Source of the DNA: Anaeramoeba flamelloides
Taxonomy: Eukaryota; Metamonada; Anaeramoebidae
Reading direction: 5' to 3'
Assembly (NCBI GenBank): GCA_027625915.1
Contig: JANTQA010000063.1
Coordinates: 1,178,001-1,242,000 of the forward strand
Length of the DNA: 64,000 nucleotides
A program made the position numbers and the translations under genes. This document shows positions 34,721 to 47,000 of this stretch, piece after piece (position 1 is the first letter of the stretch; every line of letters starts with the position of its first letter). The notes below the pieces were generated by a model. That model had not been told where the DNA came from. It saw only the letters and a program-made list of their open reading frames with translations, and searched no databases.

Positions 34721-34900
34721 TTAAGGTACAAGTCTCAATTTATTTTTTTTTTGACCAATTTCTGTATAAGGATCACTTATCTACAAATAAGTTTAATATT
34801 GAAAATAAATAGGGGTTTATAAATCAAAGTAATTGACAAAAAAATTTCTCAATCTCTATTAAATTTCGGTAAAAAAATTTCATAAAGATTAGTTCCTTAA
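34721..34900. mobile_element. TTAA-flanked MITE, copy 3
   Basis: A 180 bp copy with TTAA at 34721-34724 and 34897-34900. The ends are GGTACAAGTCTC and, inverted, GGAACTAATCTT. It shares TGACCAATTTCTGTATAAGG and CAATCTCTATTAAATTTCGG with copies 1 and 2. It lies 80 bp from the Harbinger-like MITE. Confidence 0.82.
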
Positions 34901-37334
34901 AGGGTAATTCATATTTTATCATATTCAAATATTATTTTTAGGACTATCAATCATATTTATATACTTGTAAGAATGTTGAACTAAAGGATACTATACAAAT
35001 TTAAAATTTTTGTTTTGATTGGATATTTTTGCCATTTTGGTAAAATATTTTGAACTTTAGTAAATCCCTAGAAATTTATCTTGAAAAGGGTTTAAAAATC
35101 GAAATAACCACATATTTGGATCTATCCAAATTATTTGTAATTACTATATATTTTTCTTTGGGTCAAATCGCTATAATTGAAAATAACTTGGATAAATTAT
35201 CCAAAAATATCATTTTTTAGATTTATATTGTTTGGTTCGAAATTTTTTTAAAGCCTTCTTAGCTAAATTTGTTTTTTTTTTTAATTTTTTCATTCAAAAT
35301 ACTCTAATATACTAAAATTTACCAGATTTTAACTTTCTTTTAATTTTATTTTTTTCATTTTTTTATAGATGTAAGGGTATTATTTTATAATTCCCATAGA
35401 GTTGCAAATATGTTTATCGATTTCTGTAATTATAAATTTTCTATTTTTTTGGAGCAATATATAATATAATTAATTTAAATAGCAATAATTAATGTATTTT
35501 TTTAAAAAAAAAGGATTTTAAAAAAAAAAAAACTTTATTTTACTTAGACTTTTAGTTTTATATATATATATATATATATATTTATTTAAGAAATTAATTA
35601 ATAATAAATTGTTGTTTATTACTAAAGTTAAAATTAAAAAAGTATTGGATTTGTAAATGATTTGAAAACTGTGTTAAATTCAAGGTTCTATGAAATTATT
35701 TGGTTTCTTGAAAAAATAGGTACTTTGTGGTGCTTTATGAGCCAAAAATGAAAATTTTATAATTTTGAAGAAATTCAATAAATATACGATTAATTAGAAA
35801 TAAAAGAAATATTGGAATTTAGATTAAGAGTAGACCCATACTAGAGACACATAAAGAAAATCCAAATCATATTAAAAATAAAAAGTGTATAATTTATGGT
35901 CCCTTATCTTTGAAAGGTCTTGTACACTTTTCTCTTTTTATATATAAAATTCAAATTGACTAATTAGAGATTTTCTATTTTAAATATATATTTTTTTTGT
36001 TGATTATATTGAAATGTTCCAATTTTTTTAATGTTTATTTGTTATATTAATGATTTTTTATTTGTTAGAATTGACTTTCTTCAAAAAGGAAATAGAAGAA
36101 ATTAAAAAAAAAAAAAAAACAATCCAAAAGAAAAGAAAAGAAAACATGTAAAAACCAAAGTAAAAAAAAAAAAAAATTGACATAATTATTCAAAAATGAT
36201 CTGATTGAAAAAATAAAAGTCAGTTTTAAGAAGAATAGTTGATACAAAAATATTGTCCATTTGTGTCAGAAGTTATCGGTCTTTATTTGGTTATAAATGT
36301 ACAAAAATAATCATTTAATACATATTTTATCAAACTTTTATTATTCAAAGAAAAAAAAATGACAAAAGATAAGATTAAAATAATAACATCGCAAACTTTT
36401 AAAAATAAGCATTACTTTTTTTTTATTTTAAAAAGTTTAATTAATATATATGATAAATTTTGAACAAAAAAAAAAAAAATTGCATGTTGAAGACCAGGAA
36501 ATTTTCACAAAAATTTTATTTAAATATGATTAAAATCATATAACCATGAAGCATATACAATATCTTATTTTGTACATATTCCATTGGTGTATTTAGTAAT
36601 TTGAATTTTTTCCAAATATATTTTAAGATTTGAAAAATTCTTCCAGGAGTTGAAGGTGTATCTCTTTTGTACCATTTCTTAAATTCTCCTTTATTGAAAT
36701 TATCCAAAACAGTAATCATGTAAATTAAGATCTTTATTTGCTTTTTTCAAATTGTTCTTATTTTTAAATTCAAAAAACGTTTTTCAAAAGAGATAATCTT
36801 GTCCTTATGAAATACAAAGCTAGAATATTAAGGTATGTCTTCTTTCTCGCAATTTTTGCCAGAAAATACGGCCAATTAACAATCTTTTCACGAAAATGTT
36901 CATTGAATTTGTTGAATTTAATCAATTAAACTGTGCCACTCTGACTGAAAAAGAGAATGTTTGTATTCCAATTCTGGAAAAAATAAAATTATTATTTAAT
37001 TCAATCTCTCTTAAAAAATTTAAAATGATTTTAAAAATAATCATTAAGAAAAAAAAAAAATGATTAAAATAATAATTCAAGATAAATTACAGCTGTATTA
37101 AAAAAGTGAGGACCAAAAGGTTTTAAAAGTGGTGATTCAAACTGTTTAATTTGGTCTTTTCAACAATTTGTTTGGGTAACACTTTATAAAATTTATAATC
37201 TTCACTTTTTTCCAACCGCTGAATAATTAAAAAAAATCTATTTTTATTTAATTTTTCTCTATTTCTGTGTATATATCTAAAATAGTATATAAAATATTAT
37301 TAAATTCTTAAAAAAAGAAAAAATTAAAATTAAA
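34901..37334. other. Repeat-bearing intergenic region
   Basis: Mostly AT-rich, with a (TA)n run near 35561-35580. Two minus-strand stretches look partly protein-like. One is an open frame at 36516-36719, containing FKKWYKRDTPSTPGRIFQIL. The other is an exon-like segment at about 37219-37121 after TTATTCAG, containing YKFYKVLPKQIVEKTK. The latter is followed by GTGAGGACCAAAAGG near 37106, next to TACAGCTG, reminiscent of a Tc1/mariner end. They may be remains of a transposon but no family can be assigned. Confidence 0.35.
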
Positions 37335-40300
37335 TTAATTATCATTTATTGGAGGCCACATTTTTAAAATTTTTTGATGTTGAGCAACTGCAATCCAATT
37401 ACGATATTGAGATAATAAAAATTTAGGATTTTTTGCCCACATTTTTAATAGGGTTTCTTTCTTCCAAATTTTATTTTTTACAAATGGTTTTAACAAGGAA
37501 ATTGATTTTGAATTATTTACAATTTTTTTTGTGATTAATTCGACTCTGGTATTCAAATATGGAGCAAAGGCTTTCAGTTCATTACAAATGTTTCCTAATA
37601 GGAAGTCTTTGACAAAATATTTGATTCTATCCCCCACTGATGGTATTTCGATTTCCTTAGTTGGCAGTTTCCAGGAGTGTAATCCAAAAATTGGAGAAAC
37701 AAAGCAAGTCAATGTATCCAATTTGGCGTTGTATCTTGGTGCTGGTTCCTCAAGGGGCTTGCCATATGAAATCAAAGGCGAGGCAAGATCAAATAGCCAT
37801 TTGTGATCGATTTCTGTTACTCTTCGCATATAGGGTCTTGACGTTTCAATAATTTCATTATAAATCACGTATTCTGGTTGGAATTTTATTAAGCCCGAGC
37901 CAGGATGTACATAGACAATTTTATTTGAATTGCACATGACATACTCTGCAAGCCCCTTTCGATCAATGTTTCCGTTTCTTTTTGCTACTTGATCTAAAAA
38001 CCCAGACAATAATATTTGCCGAATCAATCTTTCCTGGTTTTTTGTTGGTGGGCGGAGATTTGGATCGTCGATTAAATCAAAGGTGTTTTGCAAATCTTCA
38101 TCTTCGTCACCATCTGAATGTTTGGAATATTTGATTAATAAACGCTTGATTTGCTTGATTAATTTAATAATTTCGGTCATTGCTTTATATCTGAGGCATT
38201 TATCCTCGCAAAAACTTTCGGAACAGCCTGAATACATCCATGCACCTATGGCTTTCAAAATGCCCAAATCATCTGATTCCATATTTTTCCAAAAATTTAA
38301 ATTTCTCATTTGCTTTTGTTGCTTTTCTAAAAGCCTCTTTTTTTTACCCTTTTTTTTATTATCATAATCATCATCAAATTCTTCATCATCCATTTCTTCA
38401 ATTTTGCTATTATAATCAGGAATAACAAAAATTTCTCGAACACTGAGCCCAGCAACAATTCTAACAATATATGGAAGTAATCCACTTTGGCCAGCCATTA
38501 TTAACCTATATTTGGTTTTATTTGGTAAATTTTAGATGATATTTTTTTTAAAAAATAAATATGGAATACATTCATATAGGAGTATAATTATTGATTAATT
38601 TCAAAGTATATAAATTAATATGAAAATTCTTATTAAAAAGAAAAGTAAAAAAGAAAGAAAGGAAAGGAAAGGAAAGGAAAGGAAAGGAAAGAGAAAGAGA
38701 GGAAAGGAACCGAAAGGAAACGAAAGGAAACGAAAGGAAACGAAAGGAAACGAAAGGAAACGAAAGGAAACGAAAGGAAACGAAAGGAAACGAAAGGAAA
38801 CGAAAGGAAACGAAAGGAAACGAAAGGAAACGAAAGGAAACGAAAGGAAACAAAAGAAAAAAAAAAAAAAAGGAAACAAAAGAAAAAGAAAAAGAAAAAA
38901 AAAAAAACAATTACATTTTTGCATATCTTGGAAGTAATGGGAAAATCGCTAAATTTCTACCAAGTTCATTTATTTTACTTGTGTCTTTTTCAATTGCACC
39001 CAAATTTTTTAAAGATTTGAAAGAAATTTGGATAGAAGAGCTATTTGGTGGTGTCGGGAAAGGGAAATCAATAATATTATCCAAGCCTATACTTTTCATT
39101 TGAAGAACAACATTATCAATGGATAATCTTTTTATTTCTGGTTGCGAAAATTGAGGGAAATAATTTTGGAAAACCGCAGAACTGTATAACCGGTAGCAAT
39201 GACCTGGCCCTGTTCTCCCGGCTCTACCAGTTCTTTGTTCAGCTGAAGCCTTCGATGTCCATTTTATTTCAAATTTTGAAATTTTTGAATACTGATCATA
39301 GATTTTTTGCTTTTCTTTACCGGTGTCCACAACGTATCTAATGTTTGGAATGGTAATTGAAGTTTCTGCGACATTTGTTGCAACAACGATTAATCTGTAC
39401 CCCTCGGGTGGGTCTTGAAACACTTTCATTTGGTCTCTGCTTGCTAATGTTGAGTACAACGGCAATACAAGCACGGGCGATGCATCATAATCGGGCTCGT
39501 CGTCATTGATTTCGTCTTTGAGTTGTTCTTCTTGGTCACCAAGCGAATGCCTTCTTCCTTTCCTAAGAAGACTATTTAGTCGTTTTTTTTGTTTTTTCAA
39601 TTCTAATTCCCTTTGCTTTTCTTTAATATCTTCAATGGTTTCGATGTTTTTTTTATTTTCATCCTCTTGCTCATCATCTTCAAACCAAAAATGTTTTTTT
39701 TCACCCTCGTTTTCATTTCCATTACTATTGCCATCTTCTATTCCTTTTTCTTTTTTGTCAGAATTGTCTTCATTTTGTTCATTTTCTTTGTCTTTTTCTG
39801 TTTCCATTTTTTTTTCGTTTTCGTTCATTAATTCATTGCCTTCTTGCACCTTAACAGTTTTGTTGGGGAATTTTAATCTCAATCTATTACAAAGTTGATG
39901 AATTTCTTGTTTGCCCGTTAAAAAAACTAAAATTCCGCCGGGTGGCAAGCGGGTGTGTATCTTGCAAATTTTATCAAAGGCTTCATTTAGATAGGAATTA
40001 ATGATTGGTGTTATTAAATTAAAATGAACTGTAACGGGGAATTTTCTGCTTTCAACTTTTTTAACGGGGGGCTTTTTAAAAAATAATAGAGGGTTTCTTG
40101 TAAAGTCTTTAATTCTTAAAGTAGCAGACATGATGATTAATTTTAAGGGCGATATCAATTTTTCTTCCCCTTTTGAGTTTTTCCATTTTTTGCCCTTTTC
40201 ATACAATTGCCTCCTAATTTTAACAATTCTGGAGAGCAATCCAATCAAAATGTCTGTATTTAAAGTCCGCTCATGTGCCTCATCAATAATTATCACTGAA

Positions 40301-41565
40301 TATTGGTGAAGGAAAAAATCCGATTGCAATTCTCGAAGCAGGACACCGTCTGTTAAAAACAAAAGCACAGATTTCTTCGAATATTTGTTTTCATATCTTA
40401 TTTTATAGCCAACAATCGTGCCCAATTTGAAATTTAGCTCATAGGAGACCCGTTTAGCCATACTCACTGCTGCAACACGCCTTGGCTCAGTAATGGCGAT
40501 TTTGCCTTCAAAGGGTAATGAGGTCCCGTACCCTGACTCGTACAGAAACTGTGGTACCTGTGTTGTTTTACCAGAACCTGTTTCACCACAAATAATGACA
40601 ACATCATTTTCGCTGATCATTTCCATAATGGACTGTTCTTCAGAAAAAATTGGTAACGTTTCGCGGTGTGTTTTAACTTCTTCTAGCCTGTCGACCAAAA
40701 CATAAGATTTTGGTTGGCTTAATTTTTTCGTTTGTGTGGCCGTTGGTTTCTTTTTGTTAGATTGGCCCTTGTTATTTTTGCTTTTATTATTCCTTTGGGG
40801 GTTGTTTGATTTCTTTCCATTTTCGTTACTTTTGAGCAGTAAATCCCTTTCCTTTTGAACTTTGCTTTCAATCATTCGGATTTGATCGTCTAAAGACAAT
40901 TTTTCTTTTTTCTTGAGTAAGCGAATTGTGGGATCTTGATCCGTACTTTCTTTTGGTTCTCTTTTCGTTTGCATCTCGATTTCTTTTTCTTCTTCATTTG
41001 GATCGGGAAGATTCTTTTTGTTCTTCGTTTCATTGGTGTCTTTGTTATTTGTTCCTTCGCTGTTTCCAAGTCGGTTAGTCGGTAACACGATCCCTTGTTG
41101 CTTGGCGAGTTTTTGTCTTTTTTTCATTTGTTTTTTCGATTGCGATTTGCCAAGAGATTTTGACGATCTCATTAAACTGAGCTGGTTTTCATTTAACGTT
41201 GTATGAGACAACTCTTTTAATAAGTCATCTTTTATCAAAAACTTTCTTTTTTTTTCTTCTAATTTACGGAACCTTTTCATTTTCCTTTTGCTCATTTTTT
41301 GTTTTTTTTTTTCTTTCTTCTTCCTTTGTTTTTTGTGTGTGCCTACTTGAACAACTGCTTCAACTTTCTTTCTTTTTTTGGAGCTTGGATCGATAACAAG
41401 TAAATTACTTTGATCTTCCATCCCCAAACTTTCTTGCAATTCTTTACTTAAAATGCTCTTCAATTCAACAGGTTGTTTTTGTTTTTGTTTTTTTTGTTTT
41501 TTTTGTTTTTTTGTTCTTTGTGAACGCTTTCTTTTTCGAACAGTGTCTTTTTTGTTTGTGCTCAT
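37335..41565 (-). CDS. DHX37: DEAH-box RNA helicase DHX37/Dhr1
   Basis: Exons 41565-38915 and 38505-37335 join over a 409 bp intron (GTAATT...TATAG). The junction restores RYAKM|LIMAGQSGLLPYIV in phase, giving 1273 residues. The orthologue releases U3 snoRNA from pre-ribosomes in the nucleolus during small-subunit assembly. The Lys-rich N-terminus (about 1-290) is followed by Walker A GETGSGKT (327-334), DEAH (428-431), SAT (480-482) and QRTGRAGR (777-784), then the helicase-associated and OB-fold regions. SCSE...CLRYKAM and the C-terminal LLKPFVKNKIWKK and QYRNW blocks are typical of this subfamily. An acidic insert of about 125 residues separates the SAT region from ATNVAETS, as in other Dhr1 proteins. 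The ATG at 41565 (MSTNKKD) is preferred; the frame extends further upstream only from TTG. Confidence 0.94.
38711..38850. repeat. Perfect minisatellite, 14 x CGAAAGGAAA, in DHX37 intron
   Basis: Fourteen uninterrupted 10 bp units are flanked by GGAAA and AAAAAG purine repeats (about 38647-38906). On the coding strand the tract is all pyrimidine plus the G of CG. It starts within about 10 bases of the 5' splice site and fills more than half of the intron. Open frames on both strands across it are artefacts of the repeat. Confidence 0.95.
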
Positions 41566-42079
41566 CTTAAGAAACTTGATTTTGTTTTTCAATAGGAACT
41601 AAAAATTTGAAAAATTTAATTTGAAAAAAATGATGTAATCAGCTGTAAGTTTTTTTTTTTTTTTAATTCTTTTTATTTGAAGAAATCTAATTAATATCCA
41701 TTTCAAATACGTAATTATTTTATAGAACAATAGTTCTCTTTATTTGTTGAGTCCCAGCAATTCTAAAGAGTTCGGGTAGTATTACTTCCTAATAAAGTAT
41801 GTCATTTAAGAACCTTTTCCGTTTTTTATTTTGGAATTCACTGTTGGCTGATCTTTTTCTATCAGATAAATTAAACAATTTAAGGAGGTAAAGAGTATCA
41901 CGTTAAAAGATGAACCACAACTTTCTTTCATTAATAAGGATTAGATCTTTCGTTTTTTTGGATCAAATAACTAAAATGATTCTCTTCATATGGGAATACT
42001 AAACTAAAAAATTTTTTAGTAAAAGGAAAAAGTCAAAGATAAAAAAATCGAAACAAATCATGAAATGAAAAACAAAGTA
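41566..42079. other. Upstream region of DHX37
   Basis: The presumed promoter and leader of the helicase gene. Apart from a T run near 41650 I see no distinct element. Confidence 0.35.
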
Positions 42080-43600
42080 AAAATATGATTACTATAATAA
42101 AAAATAAAACTTAACTTGTCACAAAAAGCTATTTTCTGAAATGGGTTACATACTTTATGGTTTGATCCATTTTTCTTATTTTTGAAAAAATCAAAATCAA
42201 CCCATTTTCGAATTATTTTAAAAAATGATTATTTTCATTGTGGATGATTGAAATCTTATTGACAGTAAAGGAAGTGTCAAAAAAATATAATTTAAATATA
42301 AAACCATTAAGTTTTCAAATAAGTTCAGTTTAAAAAAATCTACTTAATCTCAAAAAAATACCAATAATTATTTAAAACTTGAAGAAACTACAATTTTTTG
42401 ATTCAAAGAACAGTTCAAATCAATTTTTTCTTGGGATTGAATAAAAAAATCTGAGAAAAAAAACAAACCATTAAATTAAAAAATTCTCTCCAAAATACTT
42501 TATTAAAACCTGGAAAATTTCAACTTAATAAATACCGAAATACTTTTTAATTTTATTTTTTCTAATCTTTTTATAATAACTTATACTTAATTATTTCAGT
42601 GGGTTCTGAAACTTTTAGATTAAAAGTATCATTCTGTTTTACTCTTATTTCTCAATTTTTTAAATATTGTCAAACAAATAAAACAAAATAAAATAATAAA
42701 TTCTAATAAAAAAATAATTAGTAAATATTATCAAAAAACTTATTTTAATAATAACAGTTCGTTGTTTGAACTCTTATAAAAATAAGAAAAATATCTTTAT
42801 TTATCTTAAAAATATCGCTAGTCTCTATATGGAATGTTGTAAAAAATAGAGTTTTTACAATTTTCGAAATATATAAAGAGTTACTTGTAATTACCCAAAT
42901 TTTGATAAAAGTAGATATCATATCTGGTTATTTTAATAGACTATTAATAATTTTAATCAAAAAATCGTTTGGTGAATACCAATCTTTCAATTTTTTAAAA
43001 AAATCATTTTTTGAATCAAAAGTTTGGTATTCACCAAATGGATTTAATATTGAAAATCCATTCAAGCTCATAAAAAAAATAGGGTGTTTAGTTTGCTATG
43101 ACAGAAATTTGGATAAATGTATTGAAATTCTTAATTTATCTCAAACATTGTTAAAACTCTATTTTTTACAACATTCCATATTTACACTTGTTATCTCAAC
43201 ATTTAATAAAATTATTGAAAAGTAAAATAAATGATCATTTTTTTCAGATCCTCAAGTATTCAATATTTGTTTAATTTTTCTTGTATTTTAATAAGATTAA
43301 AGTTTTAAAGATTATTGGGGATTAGAAATGTCTCAGAAATTACTAAAAGTGGAATTTGATCATAAAATAAAAATCTTTTGGTAAATTTTTCTTTTTCTTT
43401 TTTTGATTGGAAAATCTAAATAAAAAGGAATGGATCAAAATAATTTTACTTGAAAATTTAATTGTGAAAAAAGAACTGTTTTCAAAATGATAACTCATTT
43501 CTTGATAATTTAAAAATGATTTGTTTATCTAATTCCATTGTGTCTTTGGGAAAATAAATCCTCAATACCTTTGAGAAAAAAATTACTAAATTTGTCTACT
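42080..43600. repeat. Long dispersed repeat R1, copy 2
   Basis: Matches 19042-20400 in the same orientation. Shared blocks include AAAATCTACTTAATCTCAAA and TTTTTTGATTCAAAGAACAG before 42.55 kb, and CAGATCCTCAAG and TCAGAAATTACTAAAAGTG after 43.24 kb. The middle (about 42.83-43.18 kb) is a palindromic segment with no counterpart in copy 1, so it is probably an insertion. Confidence 0.7.
42826..43182. mobile_element. Palindromic insert in R1
   Basis: The outer arms, TATGGAATGTTGTAAAAAAT (42828) and its reverse complement (to 43180), pair for about 30 bp. Inner arms TTTGGTGAATACC (about 42969) and GGTATTCACCAAA (about 43026) share the same centre near 43003. The whole segment is thus an imperfect foldback of about 357 bp. 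The 107-codon frame across it starts at TTG and is not accepted as a gene. Confidence 0.6.
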
Positions 43601-44070
43601 GCACCATTTTTGAAAAAAATGTTGTTTTTTTTCAATTTTTAAATTGTGAGCAATTTTTCATCATAACTAACAAAATGTTCTCCAATCTTTTTTATCAAAA
43701 AAACTTTCTTGTGATTTAAAAAACTCTATTAATTTTTTAAATTGTAAAAACTAATCAAATTTATTAAAACCGTTCTTCCGATTGTGGTTGAAATTGGTTA
43801 ATTATTTTTAAAAAAATTCTTTTTCTTTTAAACACAAAAAGGGTAAAAAATCAAAATATTGATCTGATGTCAAATTTTTAAAAGGGGAAATAAATCATTA
43901 TTTTTGTAAAAACAAAAACTAATTGTATTTCTCATTTTCCAAAATTAGAGATTTCAAGATACCACAAATAATTGGTGAAAAATAATTTGAGTCTTCTCTT
44001 TATTTGATCTCAAAACTTAAAAATTAAAAAACTAATTCATTTTTTTCTTAAAGTTATTATAATAATTCTA

Positions 44071-47000
44071 ATGTCCACGACCTTAGTAAGAAAATATAAT
44101 ATTGTTGAAGTAACAGTTGTTAAGGGGGAGAACTTGGTTGCAAAAGACTTGGGAGGAAAAGTAACTCTTTTTCTCTTTTTCTTTTTTTTTAAAATTAACT
44201 CTTTTTTTCCAATCCTTAGCTTCTAAATCGATTTATATTTTTTTCTTTTAATTCTTTTTTATTAGAGTGATCCTTTTGTCAAAATTTTTGATCCAAAACA
44301 GCACAGCGCATTGACAAAAGTAAAAAAGAAAACTCTTAACCCAGAGTATCAATTTATTTTAAATTTTTTCTTTTTATTTTTTTTGTTTTTAATAATTTTT
44401 TTTTTTTTTTCCCATTTTCAAGAAAAACCAAAATTTCAAAATTGTTTTTCTGAATAATAAATAAAAAACAAAAACTTGTTTCTTTTAGGTGGAACGATTT
44501 CTTTGACTTCACTTATATCAAACTTCCAGAGTTTTTACATTTTAATGTGTATGATTATGACAAGAGCTTCAAAAATAATCTTATTGGCACAGCGCGAATT
44601 AAATTAAGATGCCTGAAAAAGGGTTCACTTTATCATAAAGAATTAATTCTTAGAGGCGTTCGAAAAGGTAAACTTTGTCTTTGAATACATTTCCAAACCA
44701 ACTAATCAAACAAACCAACACCTAAACAACTTATCAAAGAAACAATACACTCTAATCATCAAATTAATTCTTTCTAATAATAATCCTTTCATTTCCTTTC
44801 AAATTATATATAGGCACAATTCATGTTGATATTAAAGTTCTTAAAGCAAACAGAATTGAACAATTAGAAAAAAGACCATTAGGTTTATTAAGATTAACAA
44901 TTTTGGAAGGTGCTGAGATCATAAAATCTGATTTAATTGGGTAAATATTTTAACTCTAAATTATTTTTTTCATATTCTTTTCTTTTTTTGCCAAAAATAC
45001 TCCTTTTGGAACTGATCATTTTCTTTTACCAATTCTTCTTCGTCTTCCAATTAAATTTGATTTGACAAGTTTTTTTTGTTTTTTTTTTTTTTCTTATTAA
45101 TTCAACTGAAGATTGTAAATTTTGCAATTAAAAAATGAATATTTTTATTTCAAATTTGAAAAACATTTTTGACATTATTTTGCAAGACGAAAACGATAAA
45201 TTACTTCAGAAATCAATTTCAAAACATATTTTTCAGAATGTAATTTGGTTCTTTGTGTTTCCAAAAATAAGCAAAAATTTTAATTTTTATAATTGAAATT
45301 TATCAGTATTTTGGTTTAAATACTATTTGTTACAAAATAAAAAGATCAAAATTTTCATTCAGCTTTCCAAAAAAAACGAGTTTAAATTGTGTGTAAAATT
45401 TCAATTTTTTAATACCGAAATCAGTTTGAATTATTAATTTCCCTTTTTAGAATTTGCGTCTTTGTGGATTTTTTATGATTCTTGAGATATGATTATTTTG
45501 GAAAGTTGATTGAAAATTTTGATCTTTTTATTTTACAATTAATAGTATTTTCTCAATTACCCTAAGCCATTGGCTTAGATCTCTGAATACCAAAAATAAG
45601 AAAAAACAATTAACAATCAATTATTCTTTACTTTTTGAAATAATTCTTCTTTTTCTCATTTTAAATTACCCACAAACTAAACCATTTTTTTACTTTTGCT
45701 CATGATCTTTTCCAAAACATTAAAACAAAAAAAAAAACGAATAGTAAAGGAGATCCATATGTAACTGTTCTTTTTGGTCACCAAGCATACAAAACACAAA
45801 TTTTGAAAGGAGACAAACCAATTTGGAAAACAGAATGTCGAGTTTGGATTCATGAGCACACAAAAAAACACAAGCTATCTATTGGGCTCTGGGATCGAGA
45901 CAAAAAGAAGGACGATCAATTAGGACACAAATATCAAGATATCTCAACCTTAATTGAGGACCAAGAGGAAAAAGAATTTTGGATTGACATTCCAAAACAC
46001 CATTACACGCTTGACTCTCATCTTACTGGAGCAACACATGGAGGGAAGCTTGAAGACAAACCTGAAGGCAAAAAAAAATTAAAACTAAAAAAAGAAAAAA
46101 AAAACAGTGAAGATGAAGAAACTAAAATTGTAGGAAAACTCAAGGTCAGGACACAATATCTCCCACAGGGCGATTTAGATAAAATGTTTTGGGATCGCTT
46201 TTTGGAACATTTTGATACCGACAACAACGGATCACTGGACAAACTTGAGCTTACTGCCTTACTTACAGCCTTTGGAACGACATTAACAGATAAAGAAATT
46301 GACCAGATTTTTGATGAATCTGATAAAGATAAATCTGGTGATTTAACCTTTGACGAAATCGTAGATTGTTTAAAGACCACACAAGGGTTAACAACCTTAA
46401 AGTATGACCCCATCAGCAACCTCTCCCTCGAGGGAATGACGCAGTACGAAATTTTGGGCACCATTGCGCTCAATATGAAGGCTGCGGGGAACGATGTTGA
46501 GTTATTAATGGATTCCTATATCCCCTCTGGAGAAAATGATCCTAAAGAGCGGATCAAATCGTCCCGAATCCAAGTCTTTAAAAGAGAAACGGGGCAAATC
46601 GTTGAAGAAAAGATCCCAGCATATATCAAATCTTCGCTTCGATCCATGTACAGATCAAGGACATCAAGAAAGACAATTGGAACAAACAAGGTTAAAAAGC
46701 TCTTGAGAAATTTAACAATCAAGCAGGGAAAGCAAAAGGATCACCCTAAATCCAAAAAGCACATCATGGGTTTTATCAAGGAGCATAACATTAATCTTGA
46801 TGACGTTCTTTTGCCATTGGAAAAATTCAACACCTATAACGAATTTTTCACGAGGAAGTTAAAGCCGAGCGCGAGACCAATTTCTGAAAAGGAAAACCCC
46901 TCTGTAGCCATAAGCCCTGGAGATTGCCGAATGAGCGTCTTTAATACAGTTTCTGAGTCCAAGGAGCTCTGGATCAAAGGTAAAAACTTCACCTTACAAA

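Noticed and set aside
36516-36719. 67-codon minus-strand frame with FKKWYKRDTPSTPGRIFQIL
   Set aside because: More protein-like than most, but no family, no partner exon and next to what may be transposon debris; mentioned only within the intergenic entry.
38572-38937. Three frames across the DHX37 intron
   Set aside because: Translations of the 10 bp minisatellite; the splice junction restores a conserved helicase motif across it.
42902-43225. 107-codon frame
   Set aside because: Starts at TTG and spans a palindrome; part of the frame is the inverted arm. Kept only as a remark in the palindrome finding.
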